Assembly: GCA_949592205.1 (NCBI GenBank)
Contig: CATIUR010000001.1
Span: 66,482,559-66,546,558, forward strand
Source of the DNA: Helichrysum umbraculigerum
Taxonomy: Eukaryota > Streptophyta > Magnoliopsida > Asterales > Asteraceae
Direction: 5' to 3'
Length of the DNA: 64,000 bases
Within the stretch, counting starts at the first letter, position 1. Each line of letters opens with the position of its first letter. Below, in pieces: positions 45,310-56,028 of this stretch. The position numbers were made by a program, and so were the translations under genes. Under the pieces are notes generated by a model that had not been told where the DNA came from, did no database searches, and saw only the letters and a list, made by a program, of their open reading frames with translations.

Positions 45310-47226
45310 TTAAGTTGTTGGCTTTGCAGTTTCTTTGTCCTCCGCGGTCTTCATGGAGATCATGTACATATCGGCTTGCTCTCCAGCATTTGGATTGTCG
45401 ATATGGAAAGTGATGGTTTCTCCCTGAGACTGCAAGCTGATGGTTTGTACGAAGACGTTGATGATTGCCTTGGCCGTATTCATGAAAGGTCTTCCTAGTA
45501 TGATTGGGATGTGTACGTCTTCCTGCATATCCATTACTACAAAATCTGTTGGGTAAAGAAATTTGTCAATCCTAACTAAAACATTTTCAGCTATTCCCCT
45601 AGGGTATTTGACTGAGTGGTCAGCAAGCTGTATGGTCATTTTGGTAGGTCGAAGATTTTCTAACTCAAGCCTTTTGTAAAGCGAGTATGGCATGAGATTA
45701 ATACTAGCTCCTAAATCGGCAAGAGAACAGATAATGCCTGAATTGTAGATGGAAATAGGGAGAGTAAAACGTCCGGTGTCTCCGAGTTTTTCAGGAATGA
45801 TATTTTTCAAGATAGCTGAACATTCCGCGTTCAGCGGGACATTGGGTACTTCGGGTACCTTATCCTTGGTTGTAAGAAGTTTTCTGAAGTACTTTTTGGA
45901 GTGAACTTCAGAGGCGGTATCTAGGAATTTCCTATCAAGCTTAAAAGACTTAAGCTTGTCGGGTCGTTGTTTAAGACGAGCCGGAAATGGGATTTTCCTA
46001 TTTGATGTAGACTCTAAATCTATTGTCGAATGAACAATAGGCGGTTCCTTCACCGGAGAAGAAATCGAGGGTGTGCTATGTGCTACCTGAGAGTCTTGAA
46101 TATGGGAAGCCTCCTTATGGCAACTAGTTGGACTATCATGAGATTTAGCATTAATACGTTGTGCTAATTGTCCTAACTGGGATTCGAAAGCTTTTAACAA
46201 AGTCAAATGATCTCTTAAGATGAGATCAGTTTGGTCTTGTCTAGCCGAGAGACCTTGAATGACTTGTATCAGGGTGTCGTCAAAACTAGAGGTTTGTGAG
46301 GGAGAGGGTTTCAAAGGTTGGGGTTGGTAAGTTGGTGGGCTATTCGTAGGTGGGTAAGGAGAATGGTTAGTGTTGGGTGGTGTTAGATGAGACTGAGGAA
46401 TTTGGGCTGAGTGGTTCAGATTAGCACAATTAAGGCAGGTTTGAACTTGACAGACTTGTTGTTGTTGACTTTTCAATTCCTTAATCTCCTTGGTTAGGTC
46501 TGCCACTTGCTGAGTGAGGGTTTTGATAGCTTCATTCCCGATTGTAGTAGGTGAATTCACTAGCGATGGGTGATTTTCACTGTTCCAGTCATGGTTGTGT
46601 ATTGTCATTTTCTCAATAAGACTCCAAGCTTCATTTGCCGTACAGTCTATGAAACTACCTTGAGAGGCGGTATCAAGTAAAGGACGGTGATGTGGGAAGA
46701 GACCATTGTAGAAAATGCGCAACTGGTCTGAGCGCTCAAATCGATGATTTGGACATTTCTTAAGCAATTTCTTAAAGCGCTCCCATGCATCGAATATTGA
46801 TTCATCATGCACTTGACGAAAGTTTATGATGTTGGACCTAAACGTGGCTTGTTTTGATGGGGGGAAATATTTGGCCAAAAATTTGGTTGCTAGTTCTACC
46901 CAAGAGGTTATAGAGTTAATCTCTAGTTCCTCAAACCAGGTTTGTGCATTGAGAGTGAGTGAATAGGGAAATAGGTATAGATAGACTATGTCCTGATTAA
47001 CCCCAATCGGCTTAAAAGAGTTGGATAAGGAAATGAATTTGTCAAGGTGGGAGTTGGGGTCACCATTTGGTAGGCCATGGAATTGACAGAGGTTTTGGAC
47101 TAACTGAACAATGTGTGGCTTTAACTCGAATGATCCTCTACCAATTTCCGGATAGATGATTGGTCCTCCTCGACCTTCAATCAAAGGTTTAGAGTCTTCA
47201 GCGAGAGTGATACGTACAGCTGTCAT
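45310..47226 (-). CDS. gag-protease of element B (638 aa)
   Basis: ATG at 47226 (MTAVRITLAED ... EGRGGP), 21 nt behind which homology to the A and G gag starts is continuous. Gag core about residues 20-230 (YLFPYSLTLNAQTWFEEL, KFLAKYFPPSK, DAWERFKKLLKKCPNH, RIFYNGL). The middle part is Gln/Pro-rich with CLNCANLNH, a possible degenerate zinc knuckle lacking the last Cys. The protease active site LADLGASINLMPYSLY is near residue 502 and LGRPFMNTAKAIINV near 579; these signatures are typical of the Athila lineage. It ends shortly after the protease at TAA; A has an acidic tail instead. No stops or shifts, unlike every other coding region here except ORFx of A and B. Confidence 0.92.
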   Translation of the reverse strand: MTAVRITLAEDSKPLIEGRGGPIIYPEIGRGSFELKPHIVQLVQNLCQFHGLPNGDPNSHLDKFISLSNSFKPIGVNQDIVYLYLFPYSLTLNAQTWFEELEINSITSWVELATKFLAKYFPPSKQATFRSNIINFRQVHDESIFDAWERFKKLLKKCPNHRFERSDQLRIFYNGLFPHHRPLLDTASQGSFIDCTANEAWSLIEKMTIHNHDWNSENHPSLVNSPTTIGNEAIKTLTQQVADLTKEIKELKSQQQQVCQVQTCLNCANLNHSAQIPQSHLTPPNTNHSPYPPTNSPPTYQPQPLKPSPSQTSSFDDTLIQVIQGLSARQDQTDLILRDHLTLLKAFESQLGQLAQRINAKSHDSPTSCHKEASHIQDSQVAHSTPSISSPVKEPPIVHSTIDLESTSNRKIPFPARLKQRPDKLKSFKLDRKFLDTASEVHSKKYFRKLLTTKDKVPEVPNVPLNAECSAILKNIIPEKLGDTGRFTLPISIYNSGIICSLADLGASINLMPYSLYKRLELENLRPTKMTIQLADHSVKYPRGIAENVLVRIDKFLYPTDFVVMDMQEDVHIPIILGRPFMNTAKAIINVFVQTISLQSQGETITFHIDNPNAGEQADMYMISMKTAEDKETAKPTT

Positions 47227-47387
47227 AGTCTCGTTGGCAGGTGGTTGACTAGTTGAATGGATAGGGGTGGTAATTTATAAAAGTAGTAAAAGGAAGGAAA
47301 AACAAAGAAAGAGGTAGGGGTTTAAGGAATTCTAAAGGTTCACTAGTAAGTAAGTTCGTCTTGACGCCTATGGATCGTACAGTTGGT

Positions 47388-47405
47388 TCCCCGGCAGCGG
47401 CGCCA
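47388..47405 (-). other. Primer-binding site of B (tRNA-Asp type)
   Basis: TGGCGCCGCTGCCGGGGA on the minus strand, six bases inside the LTR end CCCCAACA. The leader to the gag ATG is about 160 bp. Confidence 0.92.
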
Positions 47406-47411
47406 AAAACT

Positions 47412-49842
47412 TGTTGGGGCCCGATCAGGTCGGTGTCGTTAAACGATCGCTAACCGGGCCACCAGCAGTGGGTTTGTTTTATATTTGTAATTGCGGGGTC
47501 TAAGTTTTCCCTAACGATGCTAATCCTAAGGGTGAGCAAGTGGTAGGTATGACCTAGAGTCGTTCTTCAAACCGACTGAATTGAAACTAAGGCGTGGCAG
47601 ATGAGGGCTTTCAAACTAGTGAAGGGTTTATAAAACAGTGGAGGAGTTTTGGTTTTTTATATTAACTAACTTAGGCAAGTAAATAAACAAAAGAGAAATA
47701 AAAGTAAAACCTAAAGCAGATAAATAAAGATAGTGTTTGCTGAGACTTCGTTAATTAAGTTATGGGATGATATTTAGAGAAACTGTTTTGAAAGATATTA
47801 GTTAATTATCATTCTTGAATACTTGCATGTAAACACTAGATTCCCTACTAATTAAAATCCCATTAGCATGTCACACCGGGAGCTAGGTTATGGTAACATT
47901 ACAAAGTATTTTGAATGATAAGCAAAATCTTAATATGGTTTAATAATACTTTCATATGAACGGGAACGAAATCTTAAGGTACTAGACATAACTGAATCAT
48001 ATAACGATTCCTCGTCAGCCTAACAGATTTGTATATGTAAACAGTTCATTTATGACTTTAAACCAGCCCTTGCTTAAGACTACCCAATAAATCCCCTAGA
48101 TATTCACAGCGTTCCTCACTTTAAGTGGTTCCACCGCTTTAAACCCTGGGCCATGTCTTGTCCTACGATAATCCCCCATGTAGCCTTGCGGTTCCATAGT
48201 TTCATACCTTTAACAAATTGTATTGACACAAATGACTGACTACCTTTTAATTGGACGTCGTAAAAAGGTGTTGTAATCACGTTTATTGGTGGAAAGGCGT
48301 TAGATTAATTTGAAGTTTAAAAGTCTATTTAGAAAGGTTAATTAAACTAGGTTTCTCATTTTATATATATTAGTCCGTAATATAACTACCTTCGGTCGTT
48401 ACGCAGCTTCCACGTATTTGTACTACACCTAAAGTGTTTCCAACGCTATACTGAGTAACAGTCGAATAGGGGCCATCATATTACTTCATAATATTGTATC
48501 GTTTCGTAATATGACTACCTTCGGTCGTTCCTCGACTTCCATACATTTGTAATCCACCTTGAAGTGTTTCCAGTACTATATCGAGTAACAGTCGAATAGG
48601 GGCCGTCATATGATTTCACGATAATTAAGACCGTTTATATTTTACTACTATGATAATCCTAAGGCAACAATCAAACAAGAACATGCAATAAGACGATCAA
48701 AGTAATATTACCGATCTTTAATATTTTATTATAAATCATCCCGTAATTAACTAACTACATCGCAACAAACACAATAAGTATACTACTCTCTAATCATGGC
48801 AATAACTAAATCTAGCATAATCAATATAAACGTAATTAATTAAGATAGATAAGGATAGAAATAACCGAGATTAATTGTGAGAGAATAGACTTGAATTAAT
48901 TGACACAATTCCGAGCATACACCGAAGATTACAATGCGTTCCGCACTTTCCTTCTACTTCTAATAAAACTCCTAAACTAGTTTAAATACTAGAAAAAACC
49001 TAATCTAAATAAATAATGTAGAGTGAGAAAGTTGGAGCTTAATTCTAGAGTGAGAGAAAATAAGCTAGGAAGGTGTGTTTTGCAAATGGAACCAAAGCCC
49101 TCTATTTATAGGTGAGCTTTGGCTCACATTAGCACCATGAGGTGCATGTTAGAAAGCTTTCCAAAAATGGCGTGTACCACACGAAAAGTAGGCGCACCGG
49201 GTACCGTACAACGCGAAAAGGTGGTGCACCAGGTACGGGTTTTAACCAAAAAAGGAAAGCGAGACGGGGGTGGTGTGGCCGGCGGCGCCCACCAGGTGGC
49301 CGGCGGCGGCTGGTGGGTGGCCGGCGGAGGCCGGCGGGTACCCGCCCAGTTTCGCTTCGTTGCTTGATTCGTGCGTATTTTCTTCGTTATGCGTCCGTTT
49401 GCGTCGATTCTTTTTTTGTTGGATTCGTAATTCAAAAACGAAGATTTTGATATAAAATAGGCCCTGAGATGAGGGCCCTAACTCCAGATATTGCGTGCGA
49501 ATCATTTGGATCTTCCGGCGGGCGCGGAATCTTCATTTTTCACCCGTTTTAGTTGATTCTTCTTCTGTTGGATTCGTATTTTGAAAACGAACATCTTGAA
49601 AATAGTGGATGTTGGTGGAGGGCACTTTGGTCTTGAAATCTCATTTTTATGCATTGAATCTTCAAACGTGTGTGGAATCTTCGTTTTACATCCGTTTTGC
49701 TTGATTTTTATCGTGCAACCTCGTTTTGACCATCTTGGCATAATATCGATGATTTGAACCATATTTAAGTTCAAAATGCCAAGAATCGTTCTAGAATGAG
49801 AGAGATATCGGTAGTAAAAACGTGACTTTTTACGCGATATCA
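47412..49842 (-). repeat. 5' LTR of B
   Basis: Near-identical to 39973-42401. TATA box on the minus strand at 49102-49111 and the GCCGGCGG array at 49278-49337 with the same 21-bp steps. TSD GCTAT follows at 49843. Confidence 0.95.
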
Positions 49843-49847
49843 GCTAT

Positions 49848-52085
49848 GAGCCAAGTTTTGTTGCGGGGGCTATGCAACGAATTGGATATCCTGGCATTCC
49901 CAATGATCAATACAGAAAAGCGAATCTAACACGTGTTTGGAGATATTTAATGCACGTTGTTATAGTCTGTTTGGGAAATCGAAAAGGTGGTACAGATGGG
50001 ATGAGCAGAAGTTTGGCTTCTGCTATGTTAGCTTTGGTCTACAACAAGCCTTTCAACTTTTCTGGTTTTATATTCAAGGCCATGGTAGATAATGCAAACG
50101 TCGGAGATCAGAAATGGATCTTATATCCGTGTTTTATTCAGCTTCACATCAATCGCCATCATCCAGCTCTTCAGGCACTAGGTGATAATGATCAGAGACT
50201 GAAGATTTCACCAATGCAGAATAGGATCTTTACTGTCTGTGCTGGTTTTGAAAAAGGGGTTCAGGCGCCACCAGATGTTGCTTTATTTGGTGCTATTGTG
50301 AATGAGAACTACGTGCCTCCTCCGGAACCTCAGTACATGGATGTTCCAGCTCCACAGCAACCACTTGTGAACATCCTTGTTCAAGCTGCGGGGGAGAATG
50401 TGGATGCTCTCTTGGAAAATATTGAGCAATTTGGGCATGTCGAATCAGAAAAATTAGCGTCTCATGATACTGTTGAGGGATCGGATTCTGGAACTGAGGA
50501 TGACGGTGGTTCAACTCCTCCTGGCTCTGATGGTGCTGTCCCGCACCCGAATGAGATGGATTTTATTCGACGCACTCAACCGCGTCGAGCCAAGAGGATT
50601 GCACGTCGAATCAGTGAAGGTCGACGTTATGTTGCACGAAATACTGGGAAACGCATTCGAGGCGGTGATGATCCAACCGATGCAGATTTTCAGCTTCGTC
50701 ATCGCCGTCCTCGTCGGTCTTCTTCTGCAACAGCTTCTGCCAATCCACCTCGTCAGTCTTCTTTTGCAACAGCTCCTGTTACTCCACCTCCTGAGCAGGT
50801 TTTCGCTATTGAGCCAACTCCTACTTTTATGCAAAAAATGATGGATGATATGCTGAAAATGCAGCAGCAGATGAAAGAACAGGCAGAACAACATGCAACT
50901 CAAGCTGCAATTATCGAGACTTAAGCTAATCAGCTTATCGAGCTGCAGAATAGGGTTAATGTGTTAGAAGGTAGGTTACTTGCCTCGGGGGAGTCTGGGT
51001 CCGGGGTACCCAATTTAGAGTCAAGTGAACCTGCGTCTGTAAACCCCAACCCTGTAATTGAATCTGATGTTAATGAAACTGTTCATCGTTTGGATTATTT
51101 TTGTGTTAATGATATTCCAGGACAGCCAAGACCGCTAGCTGTTGACTACTCATTCGCTGATTTATCGTTTATTCAGAGAATGGCCAGTGGAGTTGGTTCT
51201 GAGGAAGAATCTGAAAATGTTTTTGATAATGATGATGATGTTTCAATTGAAGAAGAACAGTTAGATTCAGATGAAGTTTATGATGATGCACAATCTGAGG
51301 AAGTTTACGATGGTGCCCCGATAATAGAATCTGACTCGAGTGAAGATGAGAGGCCTGCTAAAGATCAACATGGAGAATCAAGTTCTTCTGCAAAGCCTGC
51401 TCAAGAAACAACATCAACTCCAGCTCAAGAAACAACATCAACTCCAGCTCAAGAGACAGAGGCACCGGACTCAGCAGCTCAAGAATCTACGGATATTCCA
51501 AGGAAATACACTGCTGAAGAAAAGAAAGAAAGAAACAAGCAATGGTGGCCTAAGGGACGAAATCCAGTTCCTATTCTAGTTAAATGTCAAGTTTACCGGG
51601 TTAGTCGAAATTACACCGGAGTTATTAAAAGCTGGAAGTGTCAGAGAAATCTATTTATGATTAAGAGAGAGGATGGAGTTCAGTACTTCAAAATGCGTTT
51701 TGATCGATTAAGTACGTTGCCAAAAGGAGAGATTAATCGATTAGCTCAGCTTAAATTGATTAATCCGTTCGAGAATGATTATGCCGAGTTTATTCAGAGG
51801 AATTTACGTCGAGAAGTGTTATCGAAGAAATATTCTAAGTTGCAACCGACGTTGGGTACTTGGTGTACGTTCAAAAAGAAAGTAGATCCAGTTACCAGGA
51901 AGCCTATGGTTAAAGTTCACTATCCGCCAGCTAACTGTTTGACTGAGATACCTCTGGAACCAGTTCCTTATTATTTTCTGCGAAGACTTGTTAAATGGGA
52001 ACTCGATTCACAAACTGGTGAAGGGTTATTACTTTTGTTCCAGATTCAGAACCGTGGCCAGAAGTTGGAGGTATTTGGAATTTGA
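49848..52085 (+). pseudogene. H extra 3' ORF, C-terminal part
   Basis: It continues in frame from 39972. Conserved part: RIGYPGIP..., RKANLTRVWRYLMHVVIVCLGNRKGG, LALVYNKPFNFSGFIFKAMV, ILYPCFIQLHIN, which again match the Asteraceae copia extra-domain pattern (FNFS...F..M, LMYPRF.Q). A TAA at 50922-50924 (ACT TAA GCT, one step from CAA) precedes another 374 in-frame codons, which are Asp/Glu/Ser-rich and contain two and a half 24-bp units (AQETTSTP; 51399-51455). Near 52075 the frame shifts and homology-free codons run on to TAG at 52289-52291. No membrane segment found, so env-like by position only. Confidence 0.7.
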
Positions 52086-52335
52086 GACAATCAACGTTTA
52101 GATTGTATGATCCGATGAGTTTGATTAACTTTCATGGAAAAGATTTGAGAAAACTCTATGATGATCGGATTCGTGTTGGTCAGAAGAATGAGTTTAACAA
52201 ACGTTTAGCCGAACAATTCTACAAAGTTGTTACTGTTTGTGTAACTCATGGAATTCATGCTGACGGACAATTTCCTACGGGCTGGGTTTAGATGATGAAA
52301 CTTTTTGAAGACCAAGCTGAAGACACGGGGGAGTT

Positions 52336-52750
52336 TGTTGATGCAATTTGTGTGTCTGTCAGTTGGTCTAGCTCGTAGTTTGTTTTGTTGTTAGATTTGT
52401 GTTTCCTGACTCCTGCGACGTTGTCTGTAACGTCGCAGGTGCGACGTCAGGTTTTGGGCCTGCGACGTAGTCAACGTCGCATGGGCTTGGGCCTGCGACG
52501 TCGTGTGCGACGTCGCATGTGCCAGATTTTGTATAAATTCGTATTTACGTTTTCTGTTTAGGGTTGACGAAACCCTAAACGCCACTTGTCGAAATCCCTG
52601 TAATCTGGTTGATTATAATTCAATATACAAACGTTTTGGTTCGTATTAATTGCGTATTGATTATTCGTGTGTTTAGTTTATAACTTAATCGTTGATTCCG
52701 CAAACGATTGAGTGACTTGTTCCGTTTAGATCCTAGTATAGGGACAAACA
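52336..52750 (+). repeat. 3' LTR of H, preceded by PPT
   Basis: 415 bp, same ends as the 5' LTR. ACGGGGGAG at 52325-52333 immediately before TGTTGATGC is the polypurine tract. It contains the same GCGACGT dyads (cores at 52418 and 52430). Confidence 0.93.
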
Positions 52751-53876
52751 GTTTGTATGAAACTATGGGATCGCCGTAATACAGCAGAATACTTGGTATA
52801 GCGTTGGAAATAACACTGGTAGAGTACAAATACGTGGAAGCCAAGGAAATGCCGGTGGTCTATCTCACCGTGGATTACCTGGAAGCAACCCTTCCAGACA
52901 CGGGTCTGGGTCTTGTTAAGCCGTGAAAATGCTATAGTACACCGTTAAACTACCTATGGTTATAAAACTGTGTAAAGATACATTAGGTCTTTAAAACACC
53001 GTAGATATACCTAGGGTTAGAGTACTGTGGAAAATAAGGACACTATACATTGTACGCATGCCTAGGGATGAACGACCGATGGCAAAGGAGGGTCTAATCC
53101 ATGACGGAAGTATTAGAACTTAAACAGATAAAACAAGAGTTAGGAAATGAAAGCAAGGATACTGGCTGTGTTCCCAGATGCTTAAAACCCCTAAACTCTA
53201 CTTAACCGATAGTTTAACTTATTCAGCATACAACCAGTATTACTCTGTTAAAATTGGATAGACATAGGTGTTAAGAAAAGTCAGTGTTGTGGACTGTCGC
53301 CTTATTACTTAACCCCATTCAGAGGGTCACTTGGTCTCCGAAAGAGACGGTGAGGTGGGTCTGAAGACAGTCCCATCTGACAAGAATCAGGATAGCCTAG
53401 GATTCAGTGGCATATGCTTTAGGGTTACACCTAGACGTAGGGTCCTAGTGTTTACACCGACAGTTTAGAAGATTCTTAACTAGAGTAATCACCTATCATC
53501 AATATAGTATCATCCCGAAACCCTAATCGTCGAAGTTTCAGCAATCACTCTCTACCTGCTGCTTATATTCTCGTTTACTTTTCTGCATTTTAATTTCTGT
53601 CTTTAGATTAGATTATATAAAACCAAAACCATACCTACCTTGTTCTAAAACCATCCTATTGTCAAGATATCTTTGGTAGGTTCCAATTCAATTCAATTCG
53701 TTCCGATTTTGGACGACACTCGAATTATACTTGCCGCCTTACCCACAAGGTAGGTAGCTTGCATAGTCTGAGCCCAGCGAAATATAAAATTTTAAAACTT
53801 TCACCGCTCGCGCATCTCGGTTGCCGTCGGAGCAACGATTCGGGGTAAAACCCGACCGATCGCTGGGATCGCGACA
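52751..53876 (+). repeat. Right LTR of E, part 2
   Basis: It resumes behind the GTTTG duplication (TATGAAACTATGGGATCGCC) and ends GGATCGCGACA at 53876. It carries 59 bp (53727-53785, ATACTTGCCGCC...GCGAAATAT) absent from the middle LTR. Confidence 0.9.
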
Positions 53877-55035
53877 AGTCTCATGGCCCCTATTTTACTG
53901 TTTTACTCAGGGGTGTGATATCAATGCTCATTTTATTTACAATTGAACGCAAGTACAAATCAAAATCAAATACTGCATGAGTTGTTTTCACTAATCAAAT
54001 TAAAGTCTTCCAAAACATTGTTTGGTAATACGTAGTAGCGTGAATGTTAGTGTATGGTACCATATAGGATTGACAATCCTCGTCCAGGTTAGCAAGCACC
54101 AACTGGTCAAACGGATGCATTTGCATTTGTGTAGACGAGTGTGGATTAGGCACTCGTATGAGGCACCTCAATTCGAAATTCCTTCATTTGACCTGACCCC
54201 CAAGTTAAGCTCAGACTATGTGCTCATGACTATATAGTTACTTTTATTTTGCTTTATTGCAACTTAAATTCAATTAAATCTTGCGGTTCATTCAATATGT
54301 TTTGACATACAAACCTGTGAGCTCACCAGCGTTTTGCTGACCCATTTTAGCTTGTATCACAGGTACTCAGCAGTAGTTTGGACTGCCCAACATGATACTT
54401 AGCTCGTGTCATCATGCAAACCATCAGAGATTTAGCTGCATTATTATATTTTGTATAAATTAGTTATGTATTTAAATCTCTCAATTTCAAACCGAGCTAT
54501 TGTACTTAATATTTTAATGTAAACATTTGTTTAATCAATACAAGTTTAAAACGACGCATGTAGTGGTCGTTCATCATATCTTTGAGCTGTGATTATTGAT
54601 TAGTCACGCCCCGACCAGATTCGCTTCCGCAACCCGAATTTGGGGGTGCGACAGATTGGTATCAGAGCTTAAGGTTATAGTGAACTAGGTTGCATTTAGT
54701 GGGCCTAGACTATGACTGTTAGGCAGTATTTCCTTATTAGGCATGACTGGTTCAGGAACTACAGCATACGACTTTAATTTAACATAGCCTGATCAACTAT
54801 GTACAATTAAGGAAAGATGAAGTAAGGTCTGAAATGGTTATGCTGAACGGGGATACACTAGTTGACTCTGACCTCGAGAGAACCGGGACTCAAACATGTC
54901 TGTGCTAGACACCCTATAGGCTATTATGTGATACTAAGTATACATATATAGGCCTCACTCACGTACTACATCTTAGGCTATATTATATGTACTATATGAA
55001 TATAGGCCTCACCCTTTCTAACGCTTTGTCTCAAA

Positions 55036-55692
55036 ATGGCAAACACACCACCCAATTCGTCTTGCTCTCAATCCGGGTCACAAAACTCAAGGGTAGCAAG
55101 GAGGGACTCTGGGTTGCCTCGAGCTAGCCCCTATCCTACTCCAAACCAACTCAATAACCAGTCCCAGAGGCAAGCAACAACTAGCCAATGGAGATGGTTA
55201 TCAAATCGACTCAACACCTGGAGGGACGAGGAAGGAATCCGACTCCCCGCCTCAGACGGAGGATTTTCCAACATGGAAGTCTCTCCCTATACTCAAGAAC
55301 CTGCTCATTTCACTATACCTGTCCTGGCTGCCAGAGTACATCATCACGAGCAACGACTTCGCGACATGGATATCGAACTGCAGGAAACCAACGAAAACTG
55401 GAGACTCACATCGCTCGAACGTTTCAATCAAGTCTCCGAGGATCATGAAAATACCGTTAACAACATGGACATCCTCCGCAACCAAATGGGAGAAACCATC
55501 GAAACCATGGAGGTCATCTACAACCAAGTGATTGGTAATCGAAACGAAATCTCCATCCTACAATCAAGGTTGAATCAGTGCGAGACTCACCTGAGGGAAA
55601 CCGAAGAAGCACTAAGGATGGCTAACCGACTCGCAGAGTCCGTTGACCATCTCACCTCACTACTGCCGCAACTCAATCTACATCAGAATTAG
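55036..55692 (+). CDS. Coiled-coil ORF upstream of F gag (218 aa)
   Basis: ATG at 55036, intact. The N-terminal 100 residues are Ser/Gln/Asn-rich; about 95-215 is a heptad-rich coiled coil (HHHEQRLRDMDIELQE, NNMDILRNQMGETIETM, NRNEISILQSRLNQCETHLRE). It resembles in layout the coiled-coil ORF placed before gag in Asteraceae Ty3 elements; function unknown, oligomerisation is likely. Separated from gag by 336 bp containing a TA microsatellite. Confidence 0.7.
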   Translation: MANTPPNSSCSQSGSQNSRVARRDSGLPRASPYPTPNQLNNQSQRQATTSQWRWLSNRLNTWRDEEGIRLPASDGGFSNMEVSPYTQEPAHFTIPVLAARVHHHEQRLRDMDIELQETNENWRLTSLERFNQVSEDHENTVNNMDILRNQMGETIETMEVIYNQVIGNRNEISILQSRLNQCETHLRETEEALRMANRLAESVDHLTSLLPQLNLHQN

Positions 55693-55911
55693 CTTAGGCT
55701 GAAATCTGTACTCTAATATGCTTTCGTAGGACCTAGGTAATTCGACCGGATGTAACAATTCCCAGTGCTTTTGTAAACATCTAAGTCTGTAACTTTTGGA
55801 ACTTGTAACTCGAAATTGTCTATCATCTTTTAGACTCGTAATATCAATTGACAATTTCCACTCGACTATTCTACACTATTGATTCTTACATTGTGATGTT
55901 GTATATTACCG

Positions 55912-55913
<2 letters not shown>

Positions 55914-55966
<53 letters not shown>
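55914..55966. repeat. (TA)n microsatellite
   Basis: About 26 uninterrupted TA units between the coiled-coil ORF and gag of F. The 69-codon ORF across it is an artefact. Confidence 0.97.
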
Positions 55967-55968
<2 letters not shown>

Positions 55969-56028
55969 GTTGTAATTATCACTCTGGTACAATTTCTCAT
56001 GTACCCTTTATTTCTTTCTTGAAGAATC

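Larger units (their letters stand above)
39973..49842 (-). mobile_element. Element B: intact non-autonomous Athila-like element (TSD GCTAT)
   Basis: LTRs at 39973-42401 and 47412-49842 (2,429 and 2,431 bp), flanked by GCTAT (39968-39972, 49843-49847), inserted in the extra ORF of copia H. Minus-strand order is LTR, PBS, gag-protease (638 aa), ORFx (425 aa), 3' UTR with PPT-like boxes, LTR. Both ORFs are open. I count fewer than about 30 differences between the LTRs by eye, near 1 percent, so it is the youngest datable insertion here. It has no RT, RNase H or integrase and would need these in trans. Confidence 0.95.
29536..52750 (+). mobile_element. Element H: Ty1/copia retrotransposon with extra 3' ORF (TSD GTTTG)
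   Basis: Two 415-bp LTRs (29536-29950, 52336-52750) flanked by GTTTG at 29531-29535 and 52751-52755. Order is LTR, initiator-Met PBS, gag, protease, integrase, RT, RNase H (integrase before RT defines copia), a 2.9-kb non-coding tract, an extra ORF, PPT, LTR. Large gag with two zinc knuckles, the extra ORF behind pol and the PPT resemble Sirevirus-type elements; lineage not proven. About ten differences between the LTRs by eye (roughly 2-2.5 percent). Pol is disabled by stops. Removing nested B leaves about 13.3 kb. Confidence 0.93.
12024..53876 (+). mobile_element. Element E: tandem Athila-like array (E1 3' part - LTR - E2 - LTR)
   Basis: Reading +, the window shows the 3' part of one internal region (E1: ATHILA ORF-1 and 3' UTR, 12024-18431), an LTR (18432-20804), a PBS and complete second internal region (E2, 20805-28219), then another LTR (28220-29535 continuing at 52751-53876). 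E1 and E2 are homologous over ORF-1 and the 3' UTR, so this is LTR-internal-LTR-internal-LTR, the usual product of unequal recombination between copies. Neither internal region shows gag, protease, RT or integrase within the window. Interrupted by A (left edge), S3 and H. It lies inside the LTR of element F: F-type LTR sequence starts at 53877. The left end and TSD are outside the window. Confidence 0.8.

Noticed and set aside
54657..54674. tRNA-like matches at the PBS sites
   Set aside because: Only the 12-18 bases complementary to a tRNA 3' end are present; no cloverleaf. No tRNA, rRNA or other RNA gene was found in the window.
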